Shown in pieces: positions 1 through 8,800 of a DNA stretch of 64,000 nt. The notes beneath the pieces are model-generated. The model saw nothing but the letters and a program-made list of their open reading frames with translations. It was not told the DNA's origin and did not search any database. The translations under genes were made by a program, and so were the position numbers. The stretch lies in NCBI RefSeq assembly GCF_001941425.1, contig NZ_CP009244.1, forward strand, positions 992,001 to 1,056,000, read 5' to 3'. Positions within the stretch are counted from its first letter, which is position 1. Each line of letters starts with the position of its first letter. Source of the DNA: Corynebacterium ammoniagenes DSM 20306 (GTDB lineage: Bacteria > Actinomycetota > Actinomycetes > Mycobacteriales > Mycobacteriaceae).

Positions 1-469
1 CGAATGGCCATGACATTTCGATGGAAAACCCGGGGTTGAGCGAATCGTTGCACTCTGGGTTTCCGGGAACTCGATAGAGGTCTTGAACGGGATCGTATCG
101 TTGCCCGTCCTTGTTGAATAAGTGAGCTTGAATTCCGAAACCGCAGGTGAGATCCATAGATCCGCGGCCGGTGTTCGTCACGATTGTATTGACGGTGATG
201 AACTTCGCGCCGTCGGATGGGTTCTGACGTTCCTCTGGTAGATAGCCTGGTTTGACCCCCTCTGCATTGAGCATGAGGTGGTCGGATTCGGTCACAGAGT
301 CAAGTTTAAGGGTCACACCGGGCGCCTCAACCTCTTCGTGCGGGGGGAATACCTCAACTGTGGAGGTTTCCGTAGTTGTCGTTTCGGAAGTGTCGACAGT
401 GGTTTCGGCGGAGCCGCATGCGGCAAGCAACAATGCGGCGGCCGCGATAGGGAACAGTCGTTTAATCAT
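1..469 (-). CDS. DUF4352-like lipoprotein (3' end outside window)
   Basis: The reading frame starts at an ATG at 469 and runs off the left edge, giving about 156 visible residues. Residues 1–18 form a lipoprotein signal peptide: a short basic start, a hydrophobic Ala/Leu core and a lipobox ending L-A-A-C18, so the mature protein should be anchored outside the membrane. A Thr/Ser/Glu-rich linker follows, then a segment with KFITVNTIVTNTGR and a conserved-looking Cys, in the style of the DUF4352 beta-sandwich found in many Gram-positive lipoproteins. It starts 37 bases after the next lipoprotein gene and shares its signal peptide style (RLFPI/YLFPI), so the two look like diverged paralogs in one operon. 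Function is not known. Confidence 0.75.
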   Translation of the reverse strand, partial: MIKRLFPIAAAALLLAACGSAETTVDTSETTTTETSTVEVFPPHEEVEAPGVTLKLDSVTESDHLMLNAEGVKPGYLPEERQNPSDGAKFITVNTIVTNTGRGSMDLTCGFGIQAHLFNKDGQRYDPVQDLYRVPGNPECNDSLNPGFSIEMSWPF

Positions 470-506
470 GGTGCAAGCTTTCTAAGGGAAATTGGGGGTC
501 AGCCCG

Positions 507-1340
507 CTACTGTTGGTAGGGGTCGGTTGCGCGGCAATACTCGGCCGTATTAGTTGCCATGCAGTCAGACCACCACTGCTGACCCTCAGCCTGTTGCTGA
601 CTTTCCTCAGGAGAGCGCGTCAAATATGCAGGGGCAGAATCTTCGTATTCCGATTCATCAAAGGCGGGGTCTTCATAGGAAGACTCTTGCGCCTGGTCAC
701 GAGGAACATTCGCCCTGGTGTTCTCCGGCATATCGCCCCACACATCAGGAAGAATAATTTCGGACTTGTCGTCAGTTTCGGGAAGCTCGATTTTCGCATC
801 GCCCAAGAGCGCATGCGTCGCACCCTCAGGGACCACCCAAACGCCGAAATGTTTCGCCTTCTGTCCAACATCCAGCGTATCAAGCCACATCTGATATTCG
901 CCCTGTTCATGGCAGTTGATAGCCATTCCAACAGATTCGGTGAAGCCGTCCGCGTTAACAATTTGTGGGTCGTCGAGCATTGACCAGCCGCCCGCGTAGG
1001 AATGAAGCTCGTAGATACCTTCAATTTGCAGGTAGGTTTCGCCTTGATACAGTTCTGCACCCATGCCGTAGTCGTCGACAAGCTGGACGCATTCGTCGCT
1101 CATGGTTACCGATTCGAGGGTGAGGTCACTGTCGCACGGCCTTTCTACGTAGCAGGTGAAGTTGATGGTGTCGCCTTCTGCAACTTCGATTAATTCGGCC
1201 GGCGCTTCTACTGTTTCCTGTGGTGCGAAGCCCTGTTCTGCTTCGTTAGTGAAGAGTTCCTCAGGCGTTGGCTCCGACTGGCCGCAAGCAGCGAGCGCCA
1301 GGGGGATAGCTAGGACGATAGGGAACAAATATTTCTTCAT
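507..1340 (-). CDS. lipoprotein in the repressor operon
   Basis: 277-residue lipoprotein of unknown function. I place the start at the ATG at 1340, not at a longer upstream start, because that ATG begins a canonical signal peptide (MKKYLFPI, hydrophobic core, lipobox L-A-A-C19) and overlaps the stop of the preceding metallopeptidase gene as ATGA. The mature part is acidic. Near residues 50–150 is a region with paired Cys (FTCYVERPC) and several Trp/Tyr residues, and the C-terminal third is low-complexity Glu/Ser/Gln with a final Cys pair. Its position downstream of a phage-type repressor and ImmA gene suggests expression with the immunity functions. Surface lipoproteins in that position sometimes block superinfection, but that is inference here. 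Confidence 0.8.
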   Translation of the reverse strand: MKKYLFPIVLAIPLALAACGQSEPTPEELFTNEAEQGFAPQETVEAPAELIEVAEGDTINFTCYVERPCDSDLTLESVTMSDECVQLVDDYGMGAELYQGETYLQIEGIYELHSYAGGWSMLDDPQIVNADGFTESVGMAINCHEQGEYQMWLDTLDVGQKAKHFGVWVVPEGATHALLGDAKIELPETDDKSEIILPDVWGDMPENTRANVPRDQAQESSYEDPAFDESEYEDSAPAYLTRSPEESQQQAEGQQWWSDCMATNTAEYCRATDPYQQ

Positions 1341-1715
1341 GATGCAAATGCTTTCTGGTGTAGGGTTTGCCAAGTTTTAAGGACTTTGACCGTCACGCCT
1401 AGTTCGTGGGCTAGGCGTGCTGGGTGTGGTCCGTAGGTGTGTTCTATTATGCGGTAGTCATCGGGGTTTATCAGGAGTTTTGCCGCGAACCTATCGGCGC
1501 GCAACTCATGCGCTCCATAATGTCCTGGCGGGTCATCGTAGTGAGCATGTCCTAGCTCGTGAGCGAGTGAGCATAGGGTCTGCACATCGTCCATGCCGTG
1601 GCGCAAGGTGATTGCCCTGCGGTGGGTGAGGTATCCATGCCGCTTTAGGTCCCTCGATATGCCACCGCACCCGGTATCCGCGCTTTTCTGCGGTGGCTAT
1701 GAGTTCATCAATCAA
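1337..1715 (-). pseudogene. ImmA/IrrE-type metallopeptidase, frameshifted
   Basis: The two halves of one protein lie in different frames. The first (from a TTG at 1715) reads MIDELIATAEKRGYRVRWH and continues to GPKAAWIPH. The second reads HRRAITLRHGMDD, then the zinc-peptidase motif HELGH and a downstream ELRAD segment (E-x-x-A/R-D), typical of the ImmA/IrrE family that cleaves phage-type repressors. Removing one C from the CCC run near 1645 joins them into a normal-looking protein of about 125 residues. The gene sits between the repressor (overlap TTGA) and a lipoprotein (overlap ATGA), so it was a coupled partner of the repressor. The lesion may be real decay, a sequencing error or, less likely, a programmed shift. 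Confidence 0.75.
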
Positions 1716-2185
1716 TCAATCAAATCCTCACCTCGCTCCAGGTGCGCTTCTGTCTCATCTTCGGATAAGTCCGCGGCATACTCGGAATAATCAAACGGCC
1801 GCACCGTCCCATCATTCATATCATCGGCATCGGACACGACGGAGAGCTGCGGAGACAGTCCGATGGTGTCTTCGTCTCCTCCAAAGAGGTAGCGTGCCTG
1901 GGGGTCGGAGCGCTTCATGATTTCATCAAGTAGTTGTTGGTTTGTGGCCTTACTCAGCGCGATGGCCACGTCGGGGCCTTGAACTTCGTAGTCGTTGATG
2001 TATTCGGTTTCGATGAGGCCTTGCACGGGGGAGCGGTCGTAAGCGCGGCAGAGGGCAATAACCATTTCGACAGGAAGCTTGTCCTGCTGTCGAGACAGCG
2101 TGGATACCGGAATGTCTGCTTTTGTAGCCGCCGTGCGCAAAGAGTCGGGGTTTACGAGCTCTTCTAGCCATGCTTTTGTTTTCAT
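1712..2185 (-). CDS. phage-type helix-turn-helix repressor
   Basis: 157-residue predicted DNA-binding repressor. Residues about 5–45 contain an XRE-like helix-turn-helix (SLRTAATKADIPVSTLSRQ); the rest is an acidic C-terminal region without a recognised domain. The ATG at 2185 has no clear Shine–Dalgarno and lies close behind a plausible -10 element, so the mRNA may be leaderless, as is common for lysogeny repressors in actinobacteria; a TTG at 2203 is the alternative. It heads a leftward operon with the ImmA-type peptidase and two lipoproteins and diverges from a small HTH gene at 2366, the classic repressor/Cro-like layout. The 3' end contains a TTGA tandem repeat that also supplies the next gene's start. 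Confidence 0.75.
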   Translation of the reverse strand: MKTKAWLEELVNPDSLRTAATKADIPVSTLSRQQDKLPVEMVIALCRAYDRSPVQGLIETEYINDYEVQGPDVAIALSKATNQQLLDEIMKRSDPQARYLFGGDEDTIGLSPQLSVVSDADDMNDGTVRPFDYSEYAADLSEDETEAHLERGEDLID

Positions 2186-2193
2186 GAGGCCAG

Positions 2194-2285
2194 GGTATCC
2201 CAATAGTGGAACACTTGAAATATATGCAGGTCGAGGGCAGTAATGGGGGTGGTCTGCGTGGGGTCAGGTATTGCAACTGTGGAAC
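2194..2285. promoter_or_regulatory. divergent promoter region with two direct repeats (candidate operators)
   Basis: Two 19-base direct repeats, GGTATcccaatAGTGGAAC at 2194–2212 and GGTATtgcaacTGTGGAAC at 2267–2285 (about 16 of 19 bases identical), flank the region between the leftward repressor gene and the rightward HTH gene. The first lies just upstream of the repressor start, where it could overlap that gene's promoter. They are the best candidates for repressor binding sites. A short palindrome GAACGTTC overlaps the right repeat. Confidence 0.4.
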
Positions 2286-2365
2286 GTTCGAACCATTATT
2301 GAAGCGCCGGCGCAGAACGGCACCGGACGAACAACCAAAAAATACATGGAAGGAATTATACGGAC

Positions 2366-2605
2366 ATGCTTTACAAGCCCCGCTACGTATTCCGTCCGGG
2401 AGCACTCGAAGCAATACAACGGTCACGCAACATCCAAACCGACAAACAGCTTGCACTCTACACCGGAATCGAGCCACAGCACCTAGAAAAGGCACGCGCA
2501 GGCTACCCAGTATCCACAGAAGTCGCACTACGAGTAGCAGCACTTCAAGGAGACGAAAGCTACCTCGCGGCCTGGTTCGACCTAGAACAACCAACCGCAG
2601 CCTAA
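2366..2605 (+). CDS. small helix-turn-helix protein, Cro/excisionase-like
   Basis: 79-residue protein with a GGAAGG-type ribosome site upstream of the ATG. Residues about 12–60 (AIQRSRNIQTDKQLALYTGI and onward) read as a compact helix-turn-helix: a helix containing Asp-Lys-Gln-Leu, a turn at Gly-Ile, then a recognition helix and the motif VSTEVALRVAAL. This resembles small DNA-binding proteins transcribed opposite the repressor in actinobacterial temperate phages. It would be the lytic-side regulator of the element, but no integrase or structural phage gene is present in the window. Whether it acts as Cro or as an excisionase cannot be decided from sequence. Confidence 0.6.
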   Translation: MLYKPRYVFRPGALEAIQRSRNIQTDKQLALYTGIEPQHLEKARAGYPVSTEVALRVAALQGDESYLAAWFDLEQPTAA

Positions 2606-3035
2606 GCCACGCAGTGGCACAACTACATAGCCCCCGGCAACTAGCACCTCACATCAGGGAGTACTAGCCCGGTGGGCACGTTATATGAGAACTGAATAGT
2701 GAATTGTCGCCCGTCGAAGATATTGGCCGGGGGAGCGTTGGCGTGTAGATACGCGATGATCCCGGCAAGCCGACAGGCAAGAACCCCCGTCATCATGCAG
2801 GGAGGGAACCACAAGGGCGACGTTAAAGACTCACGGTATGTAAGTAGCCACTCGCCAGGTGCAAGTCCTGGGCATACCACTCGGGGTCCGAACGGGCGTT
2901 AAACGGCGAAGTTTCTACTCTTTCGTTGGTCGCAAGCAACCCACCATGCGGGGCACCAGCACGCTCATCGCGGGACGCTGCGCCCCTCTTCGAACCCCAC
3001 ACCAAAAACAACAACTAGCAAAAGGAGGAAAATCA
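2606..3035. other. 430 bases without a convincing gene; possible structured RNA
   Basis: No frame here has a convincing ribosome site and coding pattern. The stretch contains potential secondary structure: GGTATG near 2834 can pair with CATACC near 2876, and inside it CCAGG/CCTGG closes a 7-base loop (TGCAAGT), which looks like a small tRNA-like acceptor plus T-arm without the other arms. An AAAGGAGG ribosome site at about 3020 belongs to the next ORF. It may be an untranslated leader, a small RNA or recombination debris. Confidence 0.3.
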
Positions 3036-3230
3036 ATGCCGAACAAATACGTGCCCGATGACCTCAGCCTGATGGAATCAACATGCGTCAATTGGGTACT
3101 CTCCGCTATAAAATCCGATATCCAACGGGGGATTTCCGCTGAGCAAGCTATAGGACAAGCACTAGTAGAAGCTAATCAGACTTCTCATTCGAAGAACCAC
3201 ACTCAATCTCCTTCGGGGCGACCCAGGTGA
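3036..3230 (+). CDS. short phage-like hypothetical protein, probably truncated
   Basis: 64-residue ORF whose ATG is preceded by a very strong AAAGGAGG. The first 45 residues (MPNKYVPDDLSLMESTCVNW and onward) have a regular helical composition. The last 15 or so (SHSKNHTQSPSGRPR) look like noise and run antisense into the 3' end of the leftward gene at 3172. The natural C-terminus has probably been lost at a recombination junction near 3175. It is oriented with the small HTH gene and may have been part of the early lytic operon. Function unknown. Confidence 0.45.
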   Translation: MPNKYVPDDLSLMESTCVNWVLSAIKSDIQRGISAEQAIGQALVEANQTSHSKNHTQSPSGRPR

Positions 3231-3993
3231 TCTCTTCATCCTTAGCCCAATCAATTGCATGTTGTATTTCGGGCTTCACTATTTCCCTGTAGAAATCTTC
3301 CCCGCCGGCTTCGAGTGCACCGTTAATAGGTACTCCTAGAAGAATTAATGCGGCTGCAGACCCTTGCTTGAAGAAAGACCAAACGCCATCCTTGGCATTC
3401 TTAAAAAAATTATCCTCTGTATCGGTTACTTTCTCGAGAGCGAACAGGATGGTTTTCAACTCGCTGAGGGCATTAACGATATTGAACTCTCCGAAAATCT
3501 CAATATCGTCGAGACACCCTTTGAGATGTCGAAGAATTTTGAGCGCATGATTCTTCAAGTCGTCATGTTCATCTCCGAGCTGTGACACTTTAAATGCTGC
3601 AACTTTGATGAAGCTTTCGAATCCTTCCTGACCTGCCGGTTTAAATTCCGGGATCAGATAATCCATTTGGAGTTTGGCTCCTCTTAACTGATTCATTGAC
3701 ACCTTCGTTATTGAAAACGAATTTCCGTCAAACCATCCATTTGGGAAAGCAAAAATCTGCGCAGTCCACAAAGGTAGGTGCTCTTCGTACACGGATACGT
3801 CTTTTCCATCAGCTTTCGCCCATTGGAGCACTTCCTCAATATTTAAAAGATGCTGAATTGCTATTCGATGCTTCTTCCAAGCATCCGAATTTTGACCGTC
3901 TTTTTGTAAACCCCGTTTAGTGGCCGCGGCTTCGGTCTTTTTGTCTGACCACTCGGTGAGTTGATTGAAAAGTAGTTCTGCTGGGTTTGCCAT
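3172..3993 (-). CDS. unrecognised 273-aa protein next to the immunity genes
   Basis: I do not recognise a family. The protein is largely helical and charged, with an N-terminal Lys/Glu-rich segment (residues 1–50), a central mixed region, and one hydrophobic stretch near 218–238 (AAALILLGVPINGALEAGG) that could be a single membrane segment or a buried helix, followed by an acidic tail. Base composition is AT-richer than the housekeeping genes to the right, consistent with transfer. It lies as a single gene between the prophage-like repressor region and the IS256 element. Stand-alone genes in this position are often host-range or defence cargo, but nothing in the sequence proves that. Confidence 0.6.
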   Translation of the reverse strand: MANPAELLFNQLTEWSDKKTEAAATKRGLQKDGQNSDAWKKHRIAIQHLLNIEEVLQWAKADGKDVSVYEEHLPLWTAQIFAFPNGWFDGNSFSITKVSMNQLRGAKLQMDYLIPEFKPAGQEGFESFIKVAAFKVSQLGDEHDDLKNHALKILRHLKGCLDDIEIFGEFNIVNALSELKTILFALEKVTDTEDNFFKNAKDGVWSFFKQGSAAALILLGVPINGALEAGGEDFYREIVKPEIQHAIDWAKDEEITWVAPKEIECGSSNEKSD

Positions 3994-4064
3994 GAGCTCT
4001 ATTTAACCAGGGAAGTGAGGGTGCGCACGCTTTTCGTTACATAAATAAGAAGACCCCCGGTTGC

Positions 4065-5512
4065 GAGAGTGTCTAATGGTTTGTGTGTGAGGGGTTTCCC
4101 TTACATGAAGGAGATAAACCATAATGGATTCTGTGGCGAAACGAGATCCGGAAGATTCCGCGAAGATTAAAGCGATCAAGCAGAAACTGCTCGCGAACCC
4201 GGAGATAGCCAAGCTCATTGACGAGCTGGGAACCACAGCAACGGACGCCAACGACCTAGTCCGGGGATTACTGCAAGCTTCGGTCACCCGTGGCTTGGAA
4301 GCCGAAATGGATGCCCACCTGGGTTATTCCAAAGGTGATCGTGAGGCCAAAGCGGCCGGTGGTGGCGATAATTATCGCAACGGCTCCTATGTCAAAAAGG
4401 TTGATTCGAATTACGGCCCGGTCGATGTCACCGTCCCACGTGATCGGCAGGGCACGTTCTTGCCCACGATGGTGCCGAAAGGCTCACGCAGGTTAACCGA
4501 TGTCGATGACATGATCATCAGTTTGTATGCCGGTGGCATGACAGTGCGCGATATCCAGCATCATATGGCCACGGCCATGAGGGTTGATATCTCGCATGAA
4601 ACGATTTCCGCAGTGACTGATGCGGTGCTAGATGAAGTCATGATCTGGCAAAACCGTCAGCTAGACGAGTTCTACCCCGTAATTTTCTTAGATGCCCTGC
4701 GTATTAAAGTCCGTGATGGTGGACGTGTGGTTAACAAGTCTGCGTATTTGGCTATCGGGGTGGATATGGACGGTGTTAAACATATCCTGGGGATTTGGCT
4801 GGCGAAAGAAGAAGGTGCTTCGTTTTGGGCGCATGTGTGCGCGAATCTAGCTAGTCGCGGTGTCCAGGACGTGTTCATTGTCTGCTGCGACGGTTTGAAG
4901 GGCCTACCGGAAGCAGTCGAAGCAACGTGGCCGGATTCGATGGTGCAAACCTGCGTAGTGCATTTGATTCGGGCAGCGAACCGGTGGGTTGCCTACGGCG
5001 ATCGCAAGGCGGTATCTATGGCGTTGAAGAAGCTCTACACCGCCCCTGACGAGGCAACCGTGCGCGCAGCGTTGGATGAATTCGCCGACTCAGAACTAGG
5101 CCACAAATATCCACAGTCGGTGAAAGTCTGGTCCGATGCGTGGGAGCGTTTCGTGCCGTTTCTGCAGTTCCCGCCGATGGCCAGAAAGGTCATCTATACG
5201 ACTAATTCCATTGATTCGATGAATAACGAGCTGCGTAAAGCTACCCGTAACCGCGTGCAATTTACCAATGATGATTCCGCGATTAAGACGCTGTGGTTGA
5301 TGATCTGCAATATTGAGGATAAACGCGCGGCGAAACGCGCAAAACAGGGCAAGAAAGCTGCTGCTACCAGCGGAATGCTAATCGAAGGCAGAAAGGTCAC
5401 CAACTGGAAACAAGCCATCAACCAAATGGCCGTGGCCTATCCGGAACGATTTACCAACTACCTATAAAGCACTAACCCCGAAAGCCCCACACACAAAATA
5501 CTTGACACGCTC
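4065..5512 (+). mobile_element. IS256-family insertion sequence
   Basis: The element is bounded by imperfect inverted repeats. The left end begins GAGAGTGTCTAATGG at 4065 and continues TTTGTGTGTGAGGGG. The right end, read inward from 5512, begins GAGCGTGTCAAG and continues TTTTGTGTGTGGGG. It carries one transposase gene. The flanking octamers (CCGGTTGC left, TACTGTTG right) are not a direct repeat, so no 8-base target duplication is visible. The copy may be old, or its flanks may have been rearranged. Confidence 0.85.
4124..5467 (+). CDS. IS256-family (mutator type) transposase
   Basis: 447-residue DDE transposase that cuts and joins the ends of its own element. The family pattern is clear: the N-terminal region has RNGSYVKK and VDVTVPRDR, followed by catalytic Asp190 in FLDALRIKV, Asp256 in CCDGLKGLPEA and Glu369 in NSIDSMNNELRK. 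The C-C-D-G-L-K-G and T-T-N-S-I-D-S motifs are diagnostic. The start ATG follows GAAGGAG by a normal distance. All three catalytic residues and both ends are present, so it may still be active. Confidence 0.95.
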   Translation: MDSVAKRDPEDSAKIKAIKQKLLANPEIAKLIDELGTTATDANDLVRGLLQASVTRGLEAEMDAHLGYSKGDREAKAAGGGDNYRNGSYVKKVDSNYGPVDVTVPRDRQGTFLPTMVPKGSRRLTDVDDMIISLYAGGMTVRDIQHHMATAMRVDISHETISAVTDAVLDEVMIWQNRQLDEFYPVIFLDALRIKVRDGGRVVNKSAYLAIGVDMDGVKHILGIWLAKEEGASFWAHVCANLASRGVQDVFIVCCDGLKGLPEAVEATWPDSMVQTCVVHLIRAANRWVAYGDRKAVSMALKKLYTAPDEATVRAALDEFADSELGHKYPQSVKVWSDAWERFVPFLQFPPMARKVIYTTNSIDSMNNELRKATRNRVQFTNDDSAIKTLWLMICNIEDKRAAKRAKQGKKAAATSGMLIEGRKVTNWKQAINQMAVAYPERFTNYL

Positions 5513-5737
5513 TACTGTTGAGCGCAGTGTCATTTCCATACGTGAAAGATCCCGCTGAAAATGTCCCTTTACCCTAGAATTGGCGATAAATTCTAGGAAC
5601 CTTCCCCACACGATTGATTGGAGGCGGCTCAATTTTTGCTGGCTGAGTTCTTCACCCAAATCTATGAAAGAGGCTTCCAACAATGGTCGCAACCGATGAT
5701 TGCGACCATTGTTGGAAATGTAATGTGCTAGCTGGAG
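5513..5737 (-). pseudogene. gene fragment cut by the IS element
   Basis: An open frame of about 75 codons runs leftward from 5737 into the right end of the IS, with plausible protein composition (LGEELSQQKLSRLQSIVWGR, then GRFLEFIANSR). No ATG start lies in the frame and its C-terminal part is replaced by IS sequence, so it is probably the interior of a gene interrupted by the insertion. The matching other half is not visible left of the IS, again suggesting rearrangement. Family not recognised. Confidence 0.4.
5675..5717. repeat. perfect 18-bp inverted repeat
   Basis: The arms TTCCAACAATGGTCGCAA (5675–5692) and its exact complement (5700–5717) flank the 7-base spacer CCGATGA. There is no T-run next to it, so it is not an obvious terminator. 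It lies inside the interrupted gene fragment, about 90 bases from the end of the big exonuclease-like gene. It could be a recombinase or regulator site, or the end of another small element. Confidence 0.6.
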
Positions 5738-5779
5738 TCAAGGAGACGTGATGCGCCCAGAATCAGTTAAGAAGTAAGG

Positions 5780-5807
5780 CTAAAATCCAATTGGTGTGGG
5801 GTTTTAG
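5780..5807 (-). terminator. possible terminator of the exonuclease–sigma fusion gene
   Basis: CTAAAATCC pairs with GGGTTTTAG (one G–T pair) across a 10-base loop, and the stem overlaps the stop codon of the leftward gene ending at 5804. On the transcribed strand the stem begins A-rich and ends in a U-rich side. Weak but plausibly placed. Confidence 0.35.
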
Positions 5808-8800
5808 AGAGATTGGATTTCCTCAGCTAGATCCTCCTGGTTGCGGTGGCGAAGAATAGACACCGTACGGCGCCGTGGAGCATTGGAAGAAAGCCCTAGG
5901 AAGTCATTGATAGGAGCCAGCATGTTCTGTTGATTGCTCTCCGGCTGAGCAGGATCCGTCGAGTTTTTGTCCGCAGCAAGTAGCGACTTGATGTTCTCAT
6001 CCCTGATATCAATGCCCATAATGTTGTAAAGGCGGGCGAAACCTGAGAGGTCGTCACGAAGCGCAGGTGCTGGGAATACGGAGAAGGTATTGTCATCACC
6101 AAACTTCAGCCACACGCGGTCACCAACTTGTGAACCGAGCACTTCTAAGAAGCGACGAATGGTGGAGATTGCGACGTTTTTTAATTTATTGACACCGACT
6201 TGAACATCGCCGAGAGGACTGTGTAGGTCAATTTTTTCACCTATAAGAATCTCATAGTAGTTGCCAATACCGCGGGGGATACCAAAGCCGCTTCCGCGTA
6301 GGTGGTCTGAGCTAACCGTGAGCAAGAGGTGCCATTGGCCATCATGAAAATAAACACTATTGGATTCTTCAATGGAACCGCCGATGACTTCCTTGACATG
6401 ATTGGCCGACTTTAAGACCTGACCTTCTATGATTTCTAGTCCATCAGCTTGGGCGTAGGCGCGGATCGAATTTTCTGCGATGCGCAGGCGCTCAGCCTGG
6501 GACAACAGGTAATCCAAGCTGACGCCCTGAGGATCCTCGCCGGCCGCAGCTGCGGTTGCGGCCTCCTCGTCAACCAGTTCGGTGATCCAGCTTGCGATGG
6601 TACGAAACTCAGGTAGATTCCAATCTGCAAGACCCCACTGATCCCCAGAAACCTTAATTATGCGAGGGTCATTTGAATATTGATTCGATGCACTTCGAGC
6701 ATTGACCGCCCCCAAGTAGTCCTGGATTTCTTCCGCGGTTAGTGGCTCATCCACGATCGATAGCAGCGCAACGGCGCGAGAGTTATGCGAACCGGCATCT
6801 ACAATGAGCTCATCACCGATCGGGATGACCTTTTGGTTGAGTTCACGCGCCAAATATTCATTAAGGAGGTTTTCTGTGATGCCGACCTTTTCGGCCACAG
6901 TCTTTTTCTCAGCGACGCCGTATTCATTCTTGACGCCGTGGAGCACCCGCTGGACATCAGATTCAAAATTCGGGCTAAAGACCCAGCCATCCCGGACAAT
7001 CCAGGCGCCACCGACGGCCGTAAACATCTGACCGAAAGTAAAATCAAAAGGCTCAGCCTGTGAGGTCAAATCTGGGAAGCGGTCGCGCAGTATATCCAGG
7101 CGCGTCGCATGACCGATGAATCTTTCAATTTTCTCAAGAACTGCGTCATAGATTACGCCGTCTTGATTAAAATCATCACGCATTTGCTTTTCTAGCTGGC
7201 GGACACGCTCACGGGTAATCCCAAACTGTTCCCCAAGCTCATCTAGCGTCTGGTCGCCAACCCAACGCTTTTCGATGATAGCTAGTTTGCGTGCATCACC
7301 GTTCGCAGACTTGAAGAGTTCTTCCCCAGCAGTGGAAAAGACCATCCGGATAGGAGGGTAGTTTTCAAATAGCTGATCCACATCGTCGAGGTAGTGCCCC
7401 AGCCCAGAAGGAAGGTCAATAGTGTCCTTGGTAGGGACCATGTCATTTTGCAGTGCAATCCAACCAAATCCTAAGCTGATGGACTTATATTTCTCATGCA
7501 AAATAGCATCGATGCGGTCTTGTACCTCTAAGTCCACGCGGGATTCTAGGACTTCATTATGTGATGCCGCATCGTCGTAGACAGCGGAAATTGAATTATC
7601 GTCCGTGGCATAGATATCGGCAGCAAGCTCGCCCCATTCATTTGAACCTAGGCGTTGCTTAATCTCCGACTCAACAGTTTCTTGCTCACTGGCATCGATA
7701 GCAGCGTAGATGACCGAGACAATGACAGATTGCAGCTTGAGCTTGCCGACGCCCGGAGCATCACCAACCAATTCAGCCGAGGCTTCCAAAATATTGGGGT
7801 AACGCTCTTGGATACCGCGGACGACTCGGGAGCCTTCGCTGTCAATATCGACGGTTGAATTTTCATTCAAAAATGGTGATATCTTATGTATCGGCTCTGA
7901 AAAATGGTGTTTGACCCAAGCTTGCGCAATTGATCCAGGCATCGGGAGGGAATCGGATACTTCCTCAAACCACGGAAACACCTTGGCGAGTTTCTTAGAT
8001 CCTTGATCAACATGCCCGAAATCAAAGTCGAAGCTGGAATTAGTATCACTATCTATTAGTGTGTTTAAAAGGGCAGCAAACTTGGTCTCATTAACAATTG
8101 GAATATTGAGTTCGCGTGCCCGCTGCGCTTTTGAATTGCGGGAGCCTGGATCTGAGGCGACTAAGACTTTGGTGTTTTTGGCCACTTCGCCAACTACTAA
8201 GCCCGCTGCGGTGGCACGCAAGTTCCATTCTTCGCGGCTGACTTCCGTGGTGCCGGTCAGAGCAATACGATCCCCGGGGGAGAGCTGCAGAGGCTCATTG
8301 AGTGGGCTCTCAGAGACCTGTTCGAGCATTTCATCAACGACTTTTGCATCAACATTCAGACTTTTTGCGACGCTCTCTAAAGTCTTGATCTCTCGTGCGG
8401 TGACCACGCCATCCATGCGTGCTTCAATGGCAAGTTGGCGGATGATTTCGCGGTGCAATGAGCGAATATCGGCGGCATCTATGCCATCGGCAGCTGCGGC
8501 AGTGTTGAGTTTATCCAGCTCTTCTGCCGTAATCGTCTTATCCGAGACTACTTCGAGCATTAGCGCGCGGTAATGCTTGAGAGATTCTCCGGTTGCCTCA
8601 GGCAGGTTTTTAACCAACTGAGACAGCCACACATTTTCTCGTTGTTTCTGTGTATCAGTGCGATGCAGATTAGCTCGTTGCAATTCAGGTTGCGATGCTG
8701 GCAATCCGGAAGGACAAATGCTCAGACCTTTATTATTGAGAATCAGATCTGAATCATTATCCACTAGCCACTTGAGGAGATCAGCAGTTGCCATAGCGCC

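Noticed and set aside
2641..2880. 79-residue leftward ORF in the gene-free stretch
   Set aside because: No ribosome site, no coding pattern, and the stretch has RNA-like pairing instead.
2606..3035. Possible group II intron or tRNA
   Set aside because: No intron domain V and no reverse transcriptase were found, and D and anticodon arms of a tRNA are missing.
5751..5777. Eight-codon ORF (MRPESVKK) with AAGGAG upstream
   Set aside because: Too short to judge, and probably the chance end of damaged sequence near the IS.
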